This document shows, one piece after another, positions 62,399-64,000 of a DNA stretch of 64,000 bases. The DNA is from G041200185 sp041200185 (lineage in GTDB: Bacteria; Pseudomonadota; Alphaproteobacteria; BNTO01). Below the pieces are notes generated by a model. The model made no database searches and was not told where the DNA came from. It was given only the letters and a program-made list of their open reading frames with translations. Position numbers and translations under genes: made by a program. Location: positions 1,178,001-1,242,000 of the forward strand of contig CP165730.1 of assembly GCA_041200185.1 (NCBI GenBank), given 5' to 3'. Numbering within the stretch: position 1 is the stretch's first letter; each line of letters starts with the position of its first letter.

Positions 62399-63661
62399 AT
62401 GGATAACGAACCTGTGAATGGTATTTCTGCAGCTAACAGCTCAACCCAGAGGGTTTATCTCGACTATGCTTCGACGACGCCCTGTGATCCTCGTGTCGTC
62501 GAAAAGATGATGCCTTACTTCACACAAAACTTTGGCAATCCTCATGCAAGGAATCATGCCTACGGTTGGGAGGCAGCGGAGGCGGTTAACATTTCTAGGA
62601 TTAATGTTGCCGATCTTCTCAATGTCGATGAACGCGAAATCTTTTTTACAAGTGGTGCAACAGAGGCTAACGTCTTGGCTATTCGCGGTCTTATGATGCA
62701 CTACAGTAGCCAGCACAACCCTTTTTTTACGCATATGATTACAACTCAGGCGGAACATAAGTCTGTATTATCTTGCTGCAAGCAGCTCGAGAAAGAAGGG
62801 ATCACTGTTACGTACCTTCCTGTTAACACTGAAGGACTCGTCAATGTTCGAGAGTTGGAGATGAACCTACGTCCCCATACAGCGTTGGTCTCTATTGCTG
62901 CTGTCAATAATGAGACGGGAGTGATCCAGCCTATGCATGATATAGGAGCTTGCTGCTTTGCTAATAACGTCATTTTGCATACTGATGCTACTCAAGCTCT
63001 CGGCAAGATCCCTGTCGACCTTGTTCAATGGAACGTTGGTATGGCGAGCTTTTCAGCGCATAAAATCTATGGTCCTAAAGGGATTGGTGCTCTCTATATT
63101 CGAAGGAAACCATCTATCAAACTTTGTTCCATCCTCGCCGGTGGCGGCCAGCAACAAGGAGTTCGTGGTGGTACGAGTCCTGTCCCTCTTTGTGTTGGGT
63201 TTGGAGAAGCTTGTCGGCTTCTCTGCAATGACGCTGAACGTCAAGAGGAATGGAGTCGCATTGCCCGACTGGGTCGCCGTCTTTACGAAGGGCTTTCTGT
63301 TATCCCCTTGGCGCATCTCAATGGAGGGAAGTATGATCGTGTTCCTCATATCGTGAATATGAGTTTTCCTTACATTGAAGGTGAAAGCCTTGCCATGAGC
63401 CTACAAAATGTTTGCGTGTCGACGGGGTCGGCCTGCTCATCAGACAAACTAGAACCTTCCTACGTTCTGAAGGCGATGCATGCCGATGATCTTACCATTC
63501 AATCTTCCATCCGGTTCAGTCTAGGACGATACACAACTGAGCAGGACATCGACATAACCATCAAGAAAACAATTGAAGCTGTTCGCAAGCTTCGTAACCT
63601 TAGCCCCTTGTGGGAAATGTTCAAGGGTGGCGTTGATTTTCGGACTATTCGGTGGAAATAG
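62399..63661 (+). CDS. iscS: Cysteine desulfurase IscS
   Basis: A 420-residue PLP enzyme that mobilises sulfur from cysteine for Fe-S clusters and tRNA thiolation. YLDYASTTPCDPRVVE opens the fold; the PLP Lys is in FSAHKIYGPKG (about 224, usually SGHK); the sulfur-carrying Cys is in CVSTGSACSS (about 344). The C-terminus LSPLWEMFKGGVDF matches the IscS tail. Genes iscR, iscU, hscA and hscB are not adjacent: the next gene is topA. ATG 62399 is the start preferred; a weak upstream in-frame ATG at 62381 is possible. Confidence 0.93.
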   Translation: MDNEPVNGISAANSSTQRVYLDYASTTPCDPRVVEKMMPYFTQNFGNPHARNHAYGWEAAEAVNISRINVADLLNVDEREIFFTSGATEANVLAIRGLMMHYSSQHNPFFTHMITTQAEHKSVLSCCKQLEKEGITVTYLPVNTEGLVNVRELEMNLRPHTALVSIAAVNNETGVIQPMHDIGACCFANNVILHTDATQALGKIPVDLVQWNVGMASFSAHKIYGPKGIGALYIRRKPSIKLCSILAGGGQQQGVRGGTSPVPLCVGFGEACRLLCNDAERQEEWSRIARLGRRLYEGLSVIPLAHLNGGKYDRVPHIVNMSFPYIEGESLAMSLQNVCVSTGSACSSDKLEPSYVLKAMHADDLTIQSSIRFSLGRYTTEQDIDITIKKTIEAVRKLRNLSPLWEMFKGGVDFRTIRWK

Positions 63662-63918
63662 TTGCCTTATCCTGTGTAGAAATTCCTACCAATGGGAAAA
63701 AATGAAGTTCTGTCTAAGACAGATAAATCGAGGTTTTTTCTATCTATTGTACATCTTCATTCCATGTTAAGAATTTATTAGGAGATGTTCGTCATAATGC
63801 ACATGAGATGGAACTTCATAAGCAGAAGATAGCGAAACTTTTGCTTGATTTTTCTTTTCTTTAGCGTGAATGTACGCTAGAAACAATGAGTCGTGGGGAC
63901 TACGGAGGCAAATATCGT
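63662..63918 (+). other. Spacer before topA
   Basis: No gene seen; GGAGG at 63904-63908 is the topA ribosome-binding site. Confidence 0.3.
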
Positions 63919-64000
63919 ATGGCTGCAGAAACTAGCGTGATCGTTGTTGAATCCCCTGCAAAGGCAGCAACCATCGAGCGGTACTTGGGCGGGAAATACA
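63919..64000 (+). CDS. topA: DNA topoisomerase I, N-terminal start (3' end outside window)
   Basis: Twenty-seven codons are visible. VIVVESPAKAATIERYLG is the TOPRIM start of bacterial topoisomerase I, containing the catalytic Glu of the ESPAK motif. GGAGG ends ten bases before the ATG. The enzyme relaxes negative supercoils; the rest is outside the window. Confidence 0.9.
   Translation, partial: MAAETSVIVVESPAKAATIERYLGGKY

Noticed and set aside
1..64000. CRISPR arrays, rRNA genes, toxin-antitoxin pairs and phage structural genes
   Set aside because: None seen: no regularly spaced repeats, no rRNA-like stretches, no recognisable antitoxin/toxin pair and no capsid, portal or tail genes.

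Overview
The window looks like a chromosome segment of a host-associated alphaproteobacterium, most plausibly an intracellular symbiont of the Holosporales type. This is an inference. It rests on alphaproteobacterial proteins (an FzlA-type GST-fold protein, a NtrY-type kinase, Hda, an RHH_4 protein next to aminopeptidase P) lying among many secreted proteins of eukaryote-interaction type, broken genes and gene-poor decayed stretches. The genetic code is standard: obgE, uvrA, der, pepP, perM and the sigma factor all end in TGA.

Layout. 1-1.5 kb: obgE (3' part), trmD, rplS. 1.8-5.3 kb: two SIMPL-domain proteins, a small membrane protein and birA. 6.6-9.6 kb: uvrA. 10-12.9 kb: a tandem cluster of secreted coiled-coil proteins separated by a duplicated terminator-plus-leader unit. 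13-17 kb (minus strand): tRNA-Leu, hisS, prfA and a dicarboxylate/glutamate symporter. 17.3-22.9 kb: a secreted Myb-repeat protein, two paralogous secreted methyltransferase-fold-like proteins, a secreted helical protein and an ankyrin-repeat protein. 23-25.1 kb: aminopeptidase P and an RHH_4 protein. 25.1-27.8 kb: a decayed kinase-fold gene and a dead IS5-type element. 28.5-33.4 kb (minus): a solute-binding protein, a Cache-HAMP-class III cyclase receptor broken by one base, and a diverged DAACS transporter, all in one operon. 33.6-34.5 kb: a two-repeat Myb (R2R3-like) gene with an export-type N-terminus and an in-frame amber codon. 34.9-41.6 kb: RND efflux pair, ndk, a CDP-alcohol phosphatidyltransferase and perM. 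41.6-44.7 kb: gene-poor DNA with an IS1-like relic. 44.75-46.7 kb: a divergent sigma-32-like factor and a Gly/Met-rich secreted protein. 47-64 kb: housekeeping genes (smr, der, bamB, ferredoxin, hda, fabG, ileS, ntrY, tRNA-Phe, mrdA, mreD, holB, fzlA, iscS, start of topA).

How it fits together. The housekeeping genes are intact. The accessory genes are dominated by exported proteins with host-facing folds (Myb DNA-binding repeats, ankyrin repeats, kinase fold, methyltransferase fold, coiled coils), and several are damaged. This is the expected picture of an effector repertoire in turnover in a symbiont genome. The strongest candidates for something new are the exported Myb-repeat proteins and the operon joining a binding protein, a receptor cyclase and a transporter-like protein.
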